Below, in pieces: positions 1-12,080 of a DNA stretch of 64,000 nt. The first letter of the stretch is position 1. Each line of letters starts with the position of its first letter. The stretch lies in NCBI RefSeq assembly GCF_014066305.1, contig NW_023501047.1, positions 124,001 to 188,000 of the forward strand, given 5' to 3'. The notes under the pieces were generated by a model. The model made no database searches. It saw only the letters and a program-made list of their open reading frames with translations, and was not told the DNA's origin. This DNA comes from Letharia columbiana. Its lineage: Eukaryota > Ascomycota > Lecanoromycetes > Lecanorales > Parmeliaceae. The translations under genes and the position numbers were made by a program.

Positions 1-1455
1 TCGAGTTCGCGGGGGCCGACGTGGAGGATACGGATAGGGTGACCTTTGCGACCGCTGAGGTCTATCTTCCATTTGGGAGTCCCAGGGGGAGCTGGACATG
101 GTTTGATCCGATAAAGATTGCTGGGTTGGAGTAATATGGACGATGAGACGTCCGGAAGGTGTTCTTCGGCTTGTATTGATGAGACGGAGAAGGGCTGGAG
201 GAGAGCATCGATGGAGACCGATGGCGAAGGGGGTGGCGAGTAACTGGGCGAGCCCGGGTACTGGAGCTCGGGCTTTGCTTCACGCTCTGGCTTATTTTCG
301 GGAGACTGTGACTTTCTGTGCATGCCGAACCCGTATCCAGCAGCTTCCAATAGGTCTTCGAAGCCACTAAACGCTCCGCCACGCTCACTGGCCGTACTCT
401 CCGTCTTCACACGTCCACCGGTAGAAGCCTGCGTGGCCGGCTCAGGGTTCAGGATTGTGTTGAAGTAAGGAGATGAGGATCGATGATTGTCAGAAGCTTC
501 GACAGCCGGGTTGAGAATCTTTGCGGGGTGAGCGGAGATCTCATCCCCCTCCGCGATAATTGACTCGATAAATTCGCCCAAATGTCGTAGCTCAAGGATT
601 GGATCTTGCATCGAGCAACGAAAGGCCTCAAAGCTATTAACGTATCCTGTATCAATTGGGCCGACGTACTCTAAAGACTTGCGAAGCTTCCTTGCGGTAG
701 ACGCTTCGCTGATAGAGTTTTCGATCGTGCGAACTAGAAGTCATTGTCAGCTCGGGAGGTCTGAGGGAGTGGACGCGAGATGGACGCAAGGAGGGGTAGA
801 CTTACTGATGAAGGGGCGGGTAACCTCTTTGAAGTACCTTCACGTTGACCGTTAGCCTATCTCACAACAGCGACTGAAAAGCAAGTTAGACTCACGTGGG
901 CTTGTTGGCCCAAGCCATCACTCCACGGCAGAACGTGTCCAACATCTCCTTCAAGTTCTCCAACGGATCATACAAAGACAAGGTCTACGTAGATTCAAAG
1001 TTAGCAGAATTCCTTTGCGTTTAGTACCTGAGTCCCAAGACAGATGTGAGAAGTAAGAAGCAACTCTCTTTCCCACGACGGAATTCTCACAGCTCAATCC
1101 TCAATGTCTCCAACCCAGAAAACATGATTGCGAATGAGAAATCACATACCGCCCTGTCAGTCCCCAAATAAATCGGCGCCCTGCTCGATCCCCTCGGCCG
1201 CTCCGGTATTAACCGTCTCTCCCCATCTCCTACCCCGGCCCCTTCGATGAGTAGTCCTTCGACTACCACCGTAATGATCCCCAAAGCGCTCGCGAAGGAC
1301 TCGCCGTTGAACGCCGGCCTGAACTTGGCCGTGGCACGACGCGAGTCGCGATTGTGCGTGTCGTTGATGGACCTGTTGTCCACCAGGGCCGCCAATACAG
1401 ATCGACGAGTGCGCTTGTCCACAGCGTAGGGGGAGATGTACTCTTCAGTGGCCAT
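1..1455 (-). CDS. Unrecognised fungal protein, 3' end outside the window
   Basis: I do not recognise this family. Four exons join in phase: 1455-1150, 984-896, 837-806 and 733 to beyond base 1. All introns are GT-AG (1149-985, 895-838, 805-734); the first has a GTATGT donor. The start is the ATG at 1455, giving MATEEYISPYAVDKRTR. The first exon has a small hydrophobic stretch near residues 56-70 (SALGIITVVVEGLL). Exons 2-4 form a likely helical region including DPLENLKEMLDTFCRGV, PFIIRTIENSISEASTARK and LRHLGEFIESIIAE. The rest is Ser/Pro-rich, low in structure, and still open at base 1, so at least the C-terminus is missing. The spliced frame stays open for several hundred codons, which argues that it is a real gene. 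No catalytic motif is visible, so no function is assigned. Confidence 0.6.
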
Positions 1456-3928
1456 GATTGTGGTTTTTGTGGTTTCTGAGGTTGTGGGTGTTGATCATGG
1501 AAGAGGCAGTAGTTGGTCACAAGGTGAAGTTGTTTTGGTTGCGAATCTTGGTCACGTTTCTCTTGGGGTATGTCTCGGCGCATATTCTTGTTGGGGTCGG
1601 GGTCACCAATGTTTCGTTGGGAAACGAGGTCATCGGCGGCAACGAGGTCACCGCTGGTCGACTGACCACCGGGGGACCGACACTGACATACTAGAATCCG
1701 TACCATAGTGGCTGGAAGCACCAAAGAGCCATATAAACACACACTATTGTCTATGGTCGAGAGGAGAGTTTATGTTGTCACAAATAATTTTATCCGAATA
1801 TGTCAATTCAAATGCCACTAATACCGCGCTTAGGGCTTCGGTTCGCTTAATTGTACACAAGGGATTTCACAATTTTGGACGTCCACAACTCTCTTAAGAT
1901 AATGGTCTTTGGTCGTCTTGGGGGACAATTGGGAGAGAAAACCCAGGCTTTTGCGACATTGAGAGTAGTCAGTATCGTTTGCATGGATATTGGCTCTTTG
2001 ATTGATGCAGTAATCTTAATACTCACTCTGGGCATTGCATTGCGATTCCTTTGCCAACAGCATTAGCATTGAACCAAGGACTGATCATACATATCATCCC
2101 GTGCGCCAATATCAATGCAGGTGATAGCTCCCTGCATGAATTGGTAGCCCACAACTGCCGGCCAGAGCCATACCAGCCCTTGTGTTGGCTGAGCTCGTCC
2201 CTCTTGATACCTTGGGACAACGCAGTACCAGGAGGCAAAATCAGGCAATGTAACTCATAATGAGACATCCCGAACTCTTGCAGTATGCTCCGTCAGTCTC
2301 CGGAGACTCGGGTCTTATCGCGCCTTAAGGCCAGCTATCACTCAAGGAGTCTGTATTCCCGGGGCGGAGAAAAATTTCGCGTGATGGCCAGAGCTCCTTC
2401 CAGTCAATATGACACAAGCCCAGTGAAACAGGGACGTATACTGCAAGTGCCATGCATCCAAGTTTTGACATTCCTGCCCTTGGCTTGAGATTATGCAGGG
2501 CGAACGCGGAAAAAGCGATCAACCCCTTAAACTTTTGCTGCTGCTCCAAGAGAATCGAGCTGTCCGAGGCCCCAGATCACAAAGTCCACCTTCGGCCGAA
2601 CAAATCCAAGCATCACCACTTCGGACGTGGTCGGTTCTAAGTCCTCGCTCAACGCTTTGACCTAGCCCGTTTTCTCGAGGCTTTTCTGATGGAACTGCAG
2701 ACTCCCGTCGCTGACCGATTGGTTCCCCCGCCCAGGTTGAAGAGTCTAGAAAGCAAGTATAGCAGCTGCTTTTGGGGATAGTGAGGCTGTTTGCCAAGAC
2801 GCGAACTGGATGCCAACCGGAAGCTTTCTATGATCTAAGTCAAGTATGACAGCTGCCCATGGGCTCGGAGAGTTGTGTGGGTCGAAGCACGCATACGGAA
2901 ACCAACCTTGAGCGGAGTACAGTGCTTCATGGATGGGTGAGTTGATATGATTTCAGAAGGGTGGCACACGACCCAGGTGGTACATGACCCAGGTCAAGCA
3001 CTGATGTGCTGGCTCAGGGAACATGTAGTCCAGGAAGAGCGGTGAACGCGGCGGGATAGCTGGCAAGTATTTGAATTTGTAAAAAAACAAACATGTACAT
3101 GCAGCTAGCCGACGGCATTGTTTGGGATTGTTTTTGCATCTTCGAGGATTATCAGAATGTGAATACCTTGCTTTAGCGCACATCCTTTCCGACTACATGC
3201 AGTAACAATGGATGAGTGTATCGAGGATTCGGGGTATGTAGCACAACGATGTATTCGCTCGATTAATTCCCGTTGCTTGAAAGTGTTTTTACGGCCGCAC
3301 GTAAAGGTCAATGCACTCGACGTGCCGAATGGGTCGCTGCATCAACTTCATTAACCACATGTGATAAGATTTCCGTGATACCGAAAATCTCCACTAAAGG
3401 ACTCGCTGGCGGGTGTGAGGGAGAGGCTCCTATCACTTCCTCAACGAGACTGCACGGCTCTATTGCGTCAGCAAACCACAAACTTACATTCGTTCGCTTC
3501 GATGACTCGTCTCGGTGAGGAAATTGTGGTTGTCACCGGCCTATTTCTTACCCGTACGGGATATGCACGTAACCTCTTTCCATGCAGTCTGCTTCCGAGG
3601 GACCATTCCTATGGAAATCAAAAGTTACTTGGGTCGCGTCGGCGTGTTTCTTAAAGATTTGTTGCATTTGCGGGTTGCACTGTGCCTTTTTTGCCTTATG
3701 CAGAACTGAACACTCTACAACCGTAATGTGACCGGGCCCCTGATCATGAATTTCGAGTACTCGGGCTCGAGTACATAAAGGCGGTCGATCTTGCGAAGAG
3801 GCCATTTAGTACTCACTCATTTTCTTCTTCCTTCTTTTCGCCTATCATTGGACACTCTGAAACATCAGTCTGATCAGTGTTTCTGGGAACATAGCTCCCT
3901 ATCGACAAGCTGACACTATACCGGTACC
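1456..3928. other. Gene-poor interval, no supported gene
   Basis: About 2.5 kb with only short, mutually overlapping open frames on both strands. None has a recognisable motif, a convincing splice continuation or a sensible start context. I cannot rule out an eroded transposon, but I see no terminal repeats. Confidence 0.5.
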
Positions 3929-4582
3929 ATGGCGGCACAGCAGATTGTCGTCCGGAGCAGCCCAAAATGGCAATTTTTGATGGCTTTGGGGCTTGACGGG
4001 CGCAACCGTAACCACCAAGCCCAGTATTGGATCATGAAAGTATGTGTGGAAAGACTCATCTTGACAGAGAGAAACTGACGACCGACAGAGTGAAGCGATC
4101 CGAGTGTACGACGCCCAACTTATGGGTAACCGTGGCGCCCTCAAGGCGCAGTACGCAAGGGAGCTTCCGCCCTTTTCAGCGAATCAATTCTCCGAAGAGG
4201 CATTCATCAACGCAGTGAACACCATTGTGAATAACGCATGCTCCCAAACGCGAAGTCTATACGACCAAGGAGCAGCCCAAGGGCAGCCGAATTGGGTTGC
4301 ACGATGGGTTCTATACCACGTCTGTCGCTATCGCGATGGCCGTAACAAGAAGGCCGCACGATCCCAAAACTTCCATGACGATGACGATGACAATGATGAT
4401 ATCGCGGTACGTTCACCACCACCACCACCACCACCAACACCAGGTGAGCTTTGAGAGTCACAGCGCTTCAAAAACACTATGTATTTGCTGACATGTGACA
4501 GGCCCAGTTGCCGGCAGTGGGAAGGGCAGAGGGCACACTCCGGTTTACGATCCAGCTAGAAATACGTACAGATGACAAGTAG
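3929..4582 (+). CDS. Small unknown protein with two possible C-termini
   Basis: Not a family I can name. Exon 1 is 3929-4039 (MAAQQIVVRSSPKWQFLMAL) and intron 1 is 4040-4088 (GTATGT...ACAG). Exon 2 starts at 4089 with SEAIRVYDAQLMGNRGAL and carries an Asp-rich run (DDDDDNDD). The last intron ends at 4501 (GACAG) but has two usable donors. GTACGT at 4407 gives a 169-residue protein ending LRFTIQLEIRTDDK, stop 4580-4582. GTGAGC at 4444 keeps a poly-Pro run and gives 179 residues ending VYDPARNTYR, stop 4573-4575. Both stay in phase, so the choice cannot be made from sequence alone. A helical core (residues about 38-100) with several aromatic positions suggests a folded domain of unknown role. 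Confidence 0.6.
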
Positions 4583-5191
4583 GTCAGGCATCGTGTTAGA
4601 TGGATGATTGGAGGGCTGGCACGCCCGTTTGATAATGTCTCCTGGTCGAGCGAGTGTCGCTGTCATCAATGGGTGACTTGCTGCGTCCTCGGCCTTTCAA
4701 TTTGTATCCGTCTCGCACCTGGCGCTTGTAAAAGAGTGTACAACCCTAGGAGGCAGTCTGCATATTCGCAGTCTCGGGAGAAGTCCCACTGTTCGAGCGG
4801 AATTGTATAATAGAATGTATGAGATTGCCGCTCATCTCGATCAACGATGCCATTCGATATTGCATGATGGCACTGGACTGTCTTGCCCGCGTTCGTGTCA
4901 CCACAGCTTGTGAAAGGTACCTCTAGGAGTGGTTCCGCTGTGCCGTTTCAAAGAAGATGACCCCAAAGTAAAGTACAGAAGGCGTACAAGCCTCTTCTGC
5001 TTTAACGCGAGGATCATTCTAGGGATATCTCGGTCGGGTGGCAGGGACAAATTGAGGAAAGCAGCTACCGTTAGCCTTTCGCGGCAGTGGCTCCTTCGGT
5101 GAGATTCCTTCCGCATTATGCAAGTATGTACAATGGATTCAAGAAGGTCTCGTCGGTATTACTGCTCATGCAACGGCCTGAATATAGGGGT
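4583..5191. other. Intergenic, convergent 3' flanks
   Basis: Lies between the 3' ends of the small unknown gene and the calcium uniporter gene. No supported open frame, RNA gene or repeat seen. It presumably holds both polyadenylation regions. Confidence 0.5.
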
Positions 5192-6758
5192 CTAGTCATC
5201 CTCGTCCTCTTTCACGTTCTTCTCTTTCCGGTCCGAGTTCTGGTCGCTTCGAACCTTCCTCATAGCCTCTGTAACCCTCTCATCCTTCTCATCTTGAGTT
5301 TCATCCCAATCAACGTCGTACTCACTTGCTATCTGCTTTATCTCTTTCCGGTATCCATTCGCCTCTTCGATCAGTGTATCCCACCTTTGGATATCGAAGC
5401 CTTTCTGCTGATACAGCTTCGTCTGCCGGCGGCTAATGGTAAGGTTGAGGGCTGAGCGGTAGGATACCTCTCGGTTGTGGTAAAGGAACCAAAGATAACC
5501 GCAGATGAGGGTGGATAGGCCGACAAGGTACTTGTTCCTGATTAGAATCATATGTGCCATTGATCAGATCCATGTGCTCACCGTCATAGGTTCAATAGTA
5601 TCCCAGCCCCAGGATGTATTAAACGTTAGTTGATAGACGACGTACCAATAACCGACGAGGACTGCTGCACCTCCCATTGCCACCCGTTGGGCGCCTTTGT
5701 GTGCTTGTAGATCACATTCTTTCTTGACTGCGGCCAGATCTATGATTTTGCTAGCAGTTTTCCGTAGCCTGAATCGCAAGTAGTGCGTTCGATCATTGAA
5801 AGAAGGCACTCCGACCTTGATCTCCTCAGGAGCTCCTTCAATCTCCACGGCGAATTCCTTCCCGCGAGCGGCATCACGTATGAAGTCACCGACCTCTGTT
5901 GAGGACGACCAACGAACAAATCTCCTTGGTTCATCTTTGGCGGAAGGCCCTTCATGGCCTAGACCACTGTAACTTTCCACTCCTCCCTCGCCTAGCTGTG
6001 CAGCGTTTGTCGTAGACTTCTTGCCCAGCTTTCCAGTCTTTTCAGTCCGACCTTCGAATTGGGTCTCCTCCATCTCGCCTTCTGCGTCCTCGTACAAGTC
6101 CTCTGGACTTTCATCTGCCTTTTTCTCTGTAGGCTGAATTGCATCTTGTTGAGAGTCCTCCGCTCTGAAATGGACCGCCGGGACTTTTTCTTCTCCTTTT
6201 CCGTTCTTGATTGAAGGTAGCTCCGATTGTATGAGGCGCTCCAGATACGACAAAGGCTGTTGAGGATGGACCAGAAGTGCTAGTGGCTCTACGTCTTTCC
6301 GGTCAGAGTTCTTGTCAAGAGTGGTGAGAGGTATGATGAGCTTGAGGAGGCGAGACGGGGTTGTCAATAGCTTTCCTAAGCCTCAAATCAGTCAAAATAG
6401 ACGCACGCAAAGGGGTTCGGCTACCTTTGATCATGGCCCCAGCGGAGCGCTGACGCGCGACTGGAGGCATATCTGAGCCTTCTCGATGCCATGGTGCCTT
6501 ATTCTGCTTCTGTTTCTCCGCGCCAATGGCTTTGTCTATGGTCGACTCCCTTCTGATTTGCCTTTTCTGGTAGACTCCTGTGATGACTCCTAGATATCTC
6601 CTTGTCAAAGTTCGATTTGCGGAGCTCCGTAAAGTCAGATGGTCTACTGCTATGGAGTGGTTGACAGCTGCAGGATGTAGACGCCTGCTGCGAACGGTAT
6701 AGCTCTTTGGTATCAACAGTAACCGCGAGGACAGTGCCTGCGACGGTGGCTGGTGCAT
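5192..6758 (-). CDS. MCU: Mitochondrial calcium uniporter pore subunit
   Basis: Forms the Ca2+ channel of the inner mitochondrial membrane. Exons are 6758-6425, 6381-5582 and 5530-5192 (490 residues). An alternative acceptor six bases further in, with the exon starting at 6375, also stays in frame. Introns are 43 and 51 nt. The N-terminus is Arg-rich and lacks acids ([17 protein letters not shown]), as expected of a matrix-targeting presequence. An acidic low-complexity stretch precedes the conserved region. TM1 is near 343-364, followed by the pore signature WDTIEPMTY at 371-379, equivalent to the WDxxEP selectivity filter; the second intron falls between T378 and Y379. TM2 is near 379-397, then a coiled-coil segment ([19 protein letters not shown]) and an acidic tail ending DEDD. 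The order TM1-DxxE-TM2-coiled coil is diagnostic. The start at 6758 was chosen because it gives a clean presequence; an upstream in-frame Met at 6947 looks like leader sequence. Confidence 0.9.
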
Positions 6759-7464
6759 TCTGCCGTACTCTGGGGAACGCCGAAAGCAATTGATGTTGAG
6801 TTGCAAGACATAGCCAGTAGGGGAGAAATAAATGGACAAGATGAGGTGGATATGTAAAATCAAGCTTGACGCGAACGAGCGATCTTGAAAAATTGGTTTG
6901 AAGCATGGAACTTGCTTGAAGCAAGTGCAAACCAAGCGCGAAACCATAGGGCTGACCCCTTTTCCACGTTCTCCTGAACAATGAGCAGAGATATAGCCAA
7001 CGCATTTCTGCTCATTGTTTCAACTCAGAACATCGTTTACTGGTGTCTTGACAGGATCGAAAGGTGCATTCAATGACTTTGATTAAGATCTCTAGAGTTT
7101 TCGCATGGCTAATGCTTGAGGCCCTCAAACCCGTCGACCGTCGCTATGCAGCATACAAGAAGTCGTTAATGGAGTAACTCGACGTTCAAACATCCTTCCA
7201 TCCTCCCAGATGCACGCTCCAAGATGCTCAAAGTGATGATGGCCTCTTCCGAGAGGAATGAAGAAGATGCGACGCTTTCGCTGTGAATAATTTTTGTCTC
7301 TTAATCCTGCCAACCCCCTATCCCAATGAATAAGTCTAGGTCGTGTCGGTCATCAAGTCGTCTCGTAAAGCCGTCATTGGTATCCCGGGAAGTTCAAGAA
7401 GTCGCCAAAAGGAAAGGAGTGGATTTCAATACCGAGTTTCGAATAGGTGCGCCAATGAAGGAGC
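6759..7464. other. Intergenic region
   Basis: Contains the 5' leader of the uniporter gene and the 3' flank of the Gly-rich gene. The open frames here overlap one another and show no motif. Nothing else supported. Confidence 0.45.
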
Positions 7465-8052
7465 TCAACGGCGCCCGCTCCGATGTCTCGAGGTCCTGCT
7501 AGCATAACCACCACCACCACTTCCGACACCGCTTCCAGCACTGAGCCTACGGCAACCCCCGTAATTCTGGCTTCCGTAAGAGCTGCCATAAGAGTGGCCA
7601 CTCTCAGCAGTTGTAGGGCTACTGCCACCGCTCCGGCTTCCGCTACTCCTTGAATCATCCGTGTAGACACTCATCCTCTCCGTTCCAATGGCGACTGGCA
7701 AACCTTGAACCACATCTCCTCCCCTCCGTCCTTTGTGGCCACTTGGATACATGCCGTCGCTCTTGGAAAAGTTCTGACATATGAGATAAGCACGCATAGC
7801 AGCATTCTCTTGAGCTAGGCGTTCGTTCTCATGTATCTTATCACTTTGATACTCGCGATTGTTAACGCGTGCTACGCAAACAAAACCAGGTTCTGCCCGG
7901 AACAGTCTGTAGATGGGCTCCGGCCATTGACGTCGCTGGCATAGATCTGGTTCGGACAGTATCAGTAATGAAACAATGAGACTTAGCTAACTTTTGGTGT
8001 AATCCTCTACGACCCAGAGTAAAGTGGATACAAGAAAATGCGAACAGATCAT
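7465..8052 (-). CDS. Gly/Ser-rich protein with dsRNA-binding-like segment
   Basis: The main exon is 7946-7465. Upstream, an intron at 7991-7947 (GTTAGC...CCAG, 45 nt) joins VVEDYTK to NLCQRRQWPEPIYRLF in phase. The segment WPEPIYRLFRAEPGFVCVAR then VNNREYQSD and AAMRAYLICQNF has the beta-beta-beta-alpha hydrophobic pattern of a dsRBD, with a Pro-Ile-Tyr start and an Ala-rich last helix. This is a pattern judgement, not a family match. The tail is Ser/Gly/Tyr-rich (SGGSSPTTAESGHSYGSSYG) and ends with basic residues (SRHRSGRR). The 5' end is uncertain: the ATG at 8052 gives 180 residues, but a tiny upstream exon is possible. Expression would need confirming. Confidence 0.42.
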
Positions 8053-10229
8053 TGCAACAAGCCCATTCAAATAGACGAAGATGACATTGAAGATGGTCCA
8101 ATGGAGGCAGCACCCAAGCGCCGTGATTTGTTGACAAATAGGCAGGTATAGTATTTCACAAGTGCAGCGGCAATCGGGTCTCATGGGCCTTGGGCGTTGG
8201 GTAGTGACCGCAAAATCACGAATCGCAAAAATAAATGAGGTGACTGACTGGATAGGTACTCCTGGTAGTACATAGCCGCGATGGTGGTGTGGATCCAAGG
8301 CTGGGAGGTGTGCCGGAAACGAAAGCTCGGGAACGACTAGCAATTGACTTTTTTCCTTTCGAAAGCTCCAGTTGGCTTCCAAGAGCGTTGATGCCCAATG
8401 TCACCCTTTCTGTATGAATCCGTAGCAGAGGAGGCGTTGATCAGGTCTGAAACTGTTACTCTGTTATGTTTGAAACGCTTGCTCGCAGTCTCCCCGTGCG
8501 ATGCCAGTTTAGTAACGAGAAATGCAGGTCGGAGAATATTTGGTGCATGGAGGAAACCTGGATCTATGAAATGCAGCCCCGAGTGGCAGCTATATATCAC
8601 TGCCAGATCGGTCCACAGAAGAGTCAATAACGAAGTGGAGAAGAAAGATACTCGGCCAGCACAGGTAGGGGACTTCTAGCAGCATTCTCACACTTCTGCG
8701 GCTCGTGCTAATTCACGCGACGATGCGCTGGCGCACGTTTTACCAGTGAGAGTTTCTAGGGCCCGACATGAGGAGCCATTGACCTATGAAATGATTCTCT
8801 GGAATGATCCAAGCAAGGAGCGGCGATGACTGACGTGCAGGTGCCGCAGATATTTTATGCCCCGTCTCCACACTAAGGATGCGCATCAGTGGCGAACATG
8901 ACGCCTGGTTCGAGGGTAGAGCATTCTCATAGGCAGATCCACAGGGAGATAAGTACCAACCCCGCAAGATTAGGTGCTTAGATACTTCTGAAATACTGAC
9001 TCCTGCAGTTCGGTGTTTTGACCTCTTTGGCTAATGCGAGAGAAATCTGGGTCAGGCATTTTTGCGTTGTCATTCGCGCGAAGATCCTCTCAACGAGCAC
9101 AGACCAGCGATAAACCAATCCCTGAAGACCGTAAAAGCAATCCAGGGCCAGGCAATGAGGAGTAGCAACATTCTGAAGGGAGATCCAAGCCTCAGGCCTA
9201 AACCTCGGCGGCGCTCGTTGCGCTTAATTAGCACTCGAGCTTAATACGTTTGGGACATCCCAGCTCAACGGCTTCCTTGCCCTCGTATCACTGGCTTGTT
9301 CGTCCAAACGTTCCGAAGACATTGCAGGTGTTAATCACGCAGTGCCTCCAGTCAGACTTGGCAACTCAATAATTAAGTCGAGCGTGCTGCCATGCTCACT
9401 GATCTATGCATGCTTGATGAGTTGGCAATGCGTTTGAAGGTGCAGGGAGGTATGCGTTGGAGTCCGGGAACGGCTACTCGACTCGGACGAACTGGAAGTG
9501 TAATTCGTAGCCTACCGCTCCATGCAACGTCTTCATCATCCTTCCGAGTATCGTCATCTGTGGTAATCGATGATGTTGGACGAAGTTCCGTTCCAATCAA
9601 AGGTAAAGAGTCGTGCCGCTTGTCATGCTTCTGCGGTTTGAAATCCGGTGCTACCCTGGAAGCCTCAAGAATAATCGTGCAAGCTAGGTAGGGTCCTCCA
9701 AGCAAATCTTCCGATCTAAAGCCCGACGGCGCTTCAATATTATCCGTGTCATTAGTGAGGGGAGAAGGGCGCGCCCGTGTATACCAATTCATGCAGCTAA
9801 GTGGGCCTGCATCGAGCCGTTTCTCCCATCGGCGGCAAGCTGATCTGACCAGGCTTTGTCATTCTTCAAGCCTCAAGGCTAGCAGGAAAGAGACTCTGTT
9901 GAATCATCATCGAGCATGATAAGAAATCGAGATGATCGTGCATGTAACCCAAGCATACCAACTGTAGATTGAATCTGCAAGAAAAACTCAGCATCAACGG
10001 AGGTGAAGTCAAAGTAAAGCAGGGTCAGAAAAGTCAATTCTTCCAAATGCTTGCGGCTAGTACAAAATAGGTTAAGTCTTGGCGCTTGCATGCTCGTTGG
10101 ACAGCCACTCTCCCAATGATGGACAAGCATAGGGACACAGGGATACATGAATACATCTAAGCCGATGGCACTGGGTACCAAGGTTCTATGTACATATTCA
10201 AAGGTACTCGGCCCTCACATATCAACTCC
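8053..10229. other. Gene-poor interval
   Basis: About 2.2 kb without a convincing gene. The longest frames (for example 139 codons on the minus strand at 9373-9792 and 99 codons on the plus strand across the same bases) are antisense to one another and motif-free. No tRNA or repeat seen. Confidence 0.45.
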
Positions 10230-12080
10230 TCAAAATCCCGTCTTCTGGCTAAAATGTTGGAAACATCGGTCTACAGCGGCCCACGGAATCACGAAAATTG
10301 GATGCAAAGGTTCCACCTGATTCTCTGCATCAACAGGCCTCCCAGTACCGCTCTCATGTCCGGGAGATATCGCTAACGAACTCCACCGCAGAGCCGAGTC
10401 CAGTGAGTCAACGGTCTTCGCCTCATCAGAATCCCCAGTGAAGTAGTTGTAATACTGTGTCGAGCTTAGGCCTGCCAATACATAGCACGAATGGTATGCG
10501 TCGGGGTATCTGGGAAGTGGAGTCAGATTCGCACAGCGTCGCATCTCATTAGCGTCACTTACGCGCTAGGTTTGTCTCTCAAGCCCCCACTGTCTTCCTG
10601 GCAGCAGGACAACATGTATCGGGTCAACCCTTCTTTGCTGTACAGACTCGAGATCTTCGCCTTCCTAATCGAAGTCGATGTCTGAGGTCCATTCAGAGCT
10701 GCTTCGACCAGGGGCCAGCAGCCGCCAACCCAGTGGCTATAGCATCCATCCACAAGTTTATTTGTCCGACCAGAGAAACCGCCTTCTGGTGCATATTGTC
10801 GCGCAGAGAGCCAAGATATTAGTAATGGTAGATTCAGATGCCTTTGATTAATCAGCGAACCGTTTTTTTTAGGTAGCAGCAAGTAACAGCGTACTTCGGA
10901 ATCTTTTCGTGTGGGGGTCCGAGAATGCACAAGCATGCAAGTACACAGAATGCATATGCGCCATGAGCTTCGGTCTGTGGAGCACCAGATACACCACCTT
11001 CGAATGTCTGGCCTTGTTTCACGAATTAGTTCACAGCGCATAGGACTTAAGCAAGAAATCGTACAACGAGATAGGTATTCCGGTAGTCCATCCAAAAATG
11101 AGGTGAATCCACTTGCTCTCGCAGGAGCATTCGGTGGAAGTTCGAGAGGTAATGCAAGTAAGGAAATGATGGTCATTGTACAATATGCGCCACTATATTC
11201 ATAAGCATTGACCATTGAGAAAGGGTACCTCAGAGAGACCATACCGTACATCTTCCTCTCCACCAACACTCATTCTAAAACCACCGTCGCTTTGCTTTAG
11301 CTCGCCAAGCCATCTCCATCTACATGCGGAGACATCGTGTCATTACATGAACATTCAAGACTCAAGGAACACTCACAAAGCCCGCCTATCAATCATGTCC
11401 AAGCTCTCGCTACCACCGACCATGGCAAGACTCAAGACGACAGCATAAGAAGCGGCAGCATGCGATGTCTGGCCATGGCCTCCACCGAAACCTCCACTTG
11501 GATTCTGCATGGGTGAAAAGGTTTCCAAGACCCTGACTCGCCATTTCTCCAAATCTTCACCAAGTACACTGAGGCCAATTAAAGACCAGTAAACAACCCA
11601 TGGCCGGAGAGCATCGTAGGGTATGTACTTTGCTTTCTGAATGGTATCATTGAGGAACTCAACATGGTCTTCTTGGTTCAGTCTAGGAATGCCTTGTGTG
11701 TTGAGATCGAAAAAGCTTCGGCTGGTGCCAGCATGAAGTGGTAGACAGTGTCTGGCTGTGTCGTCTTGTGAAAGAGATGTGTCTGTGACTAATGGGTCCT
11801 TAATAGGGGGTAAGGATGTGAACAATTCTGGTATTGGGAAATCGTCTATGCTGTTGCTAGCTATCCTATTTTCCTGAAGGCTTAGTTGCTCGAGTCTATC
11901 GCGCGGTATCAACTCCACCTGTTCCTCCAGAGCTTTGGGTATGGCATTTGCAACGGATGTCATTTTCCTGGGCTTGCCGCTTTCAAAGTCCTTCTCATCC
12001 TTACTCCTCGGGTGGTGCTGGGTGGACAAGGCTCTAAAATCTTGAAAGATCACTTTGGACCGTTTCGACTTGACTCTCAT
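10230..12080 (-). CDS. RAM1: Protein farnesyltransferase beta subunit
   Basis: Catalytic subunit that, with the alpha subunit, attaches farnesyl to Cys of CaaX proteins such as Ras and Rho GTPases and pheromone precursors. Six exons: 12080-11377, 11319-11245, 11192-11065, 11012-10895, 10841-10563 and 10509-10230, all GT-AG introns of 52-57 nt, giving 527 residues. Prenyltransferase repeats are visible: NPSGGFGGGHGQTSHAAASY, LKQSDGGFRMSVGG, CQTFEGGVSGAPQTEAHG, YAPEGGFSGRTNKLVDGCYS and QEDSGGLRDKPSAYPDAYHS. The zinc ligands are present as D373 and C375 (KLVDGCYSHW) and H441 (DAYHSCY). The spliced frame has no stop and no missing catalytic residue, so it should be functional. The N-terminal extension of about 100 residues is basic and unconserved in look; a start at a downstream Met is possible. 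Confidence 0.95.

Noticed and set aside
1847..2640. Decayed transposase
   Set aside because: Some frames looked protein-like but no DDE spacing, terminal repeats or target-site duplication could be found.
6759..6947. Upstream start for MCU at 6947
   Set aside because: Would add a hydrophobic, Cys-containing stretch unlike a mitochondrial presequence; the ATG at 6758 fits better.
9373..9792. 139-codon minus-strand frame with an overlapping 99-codon plus-strand frame
   Set aside because: No motif, no splice partners, composition like random sequence and mutual antisense overlap.
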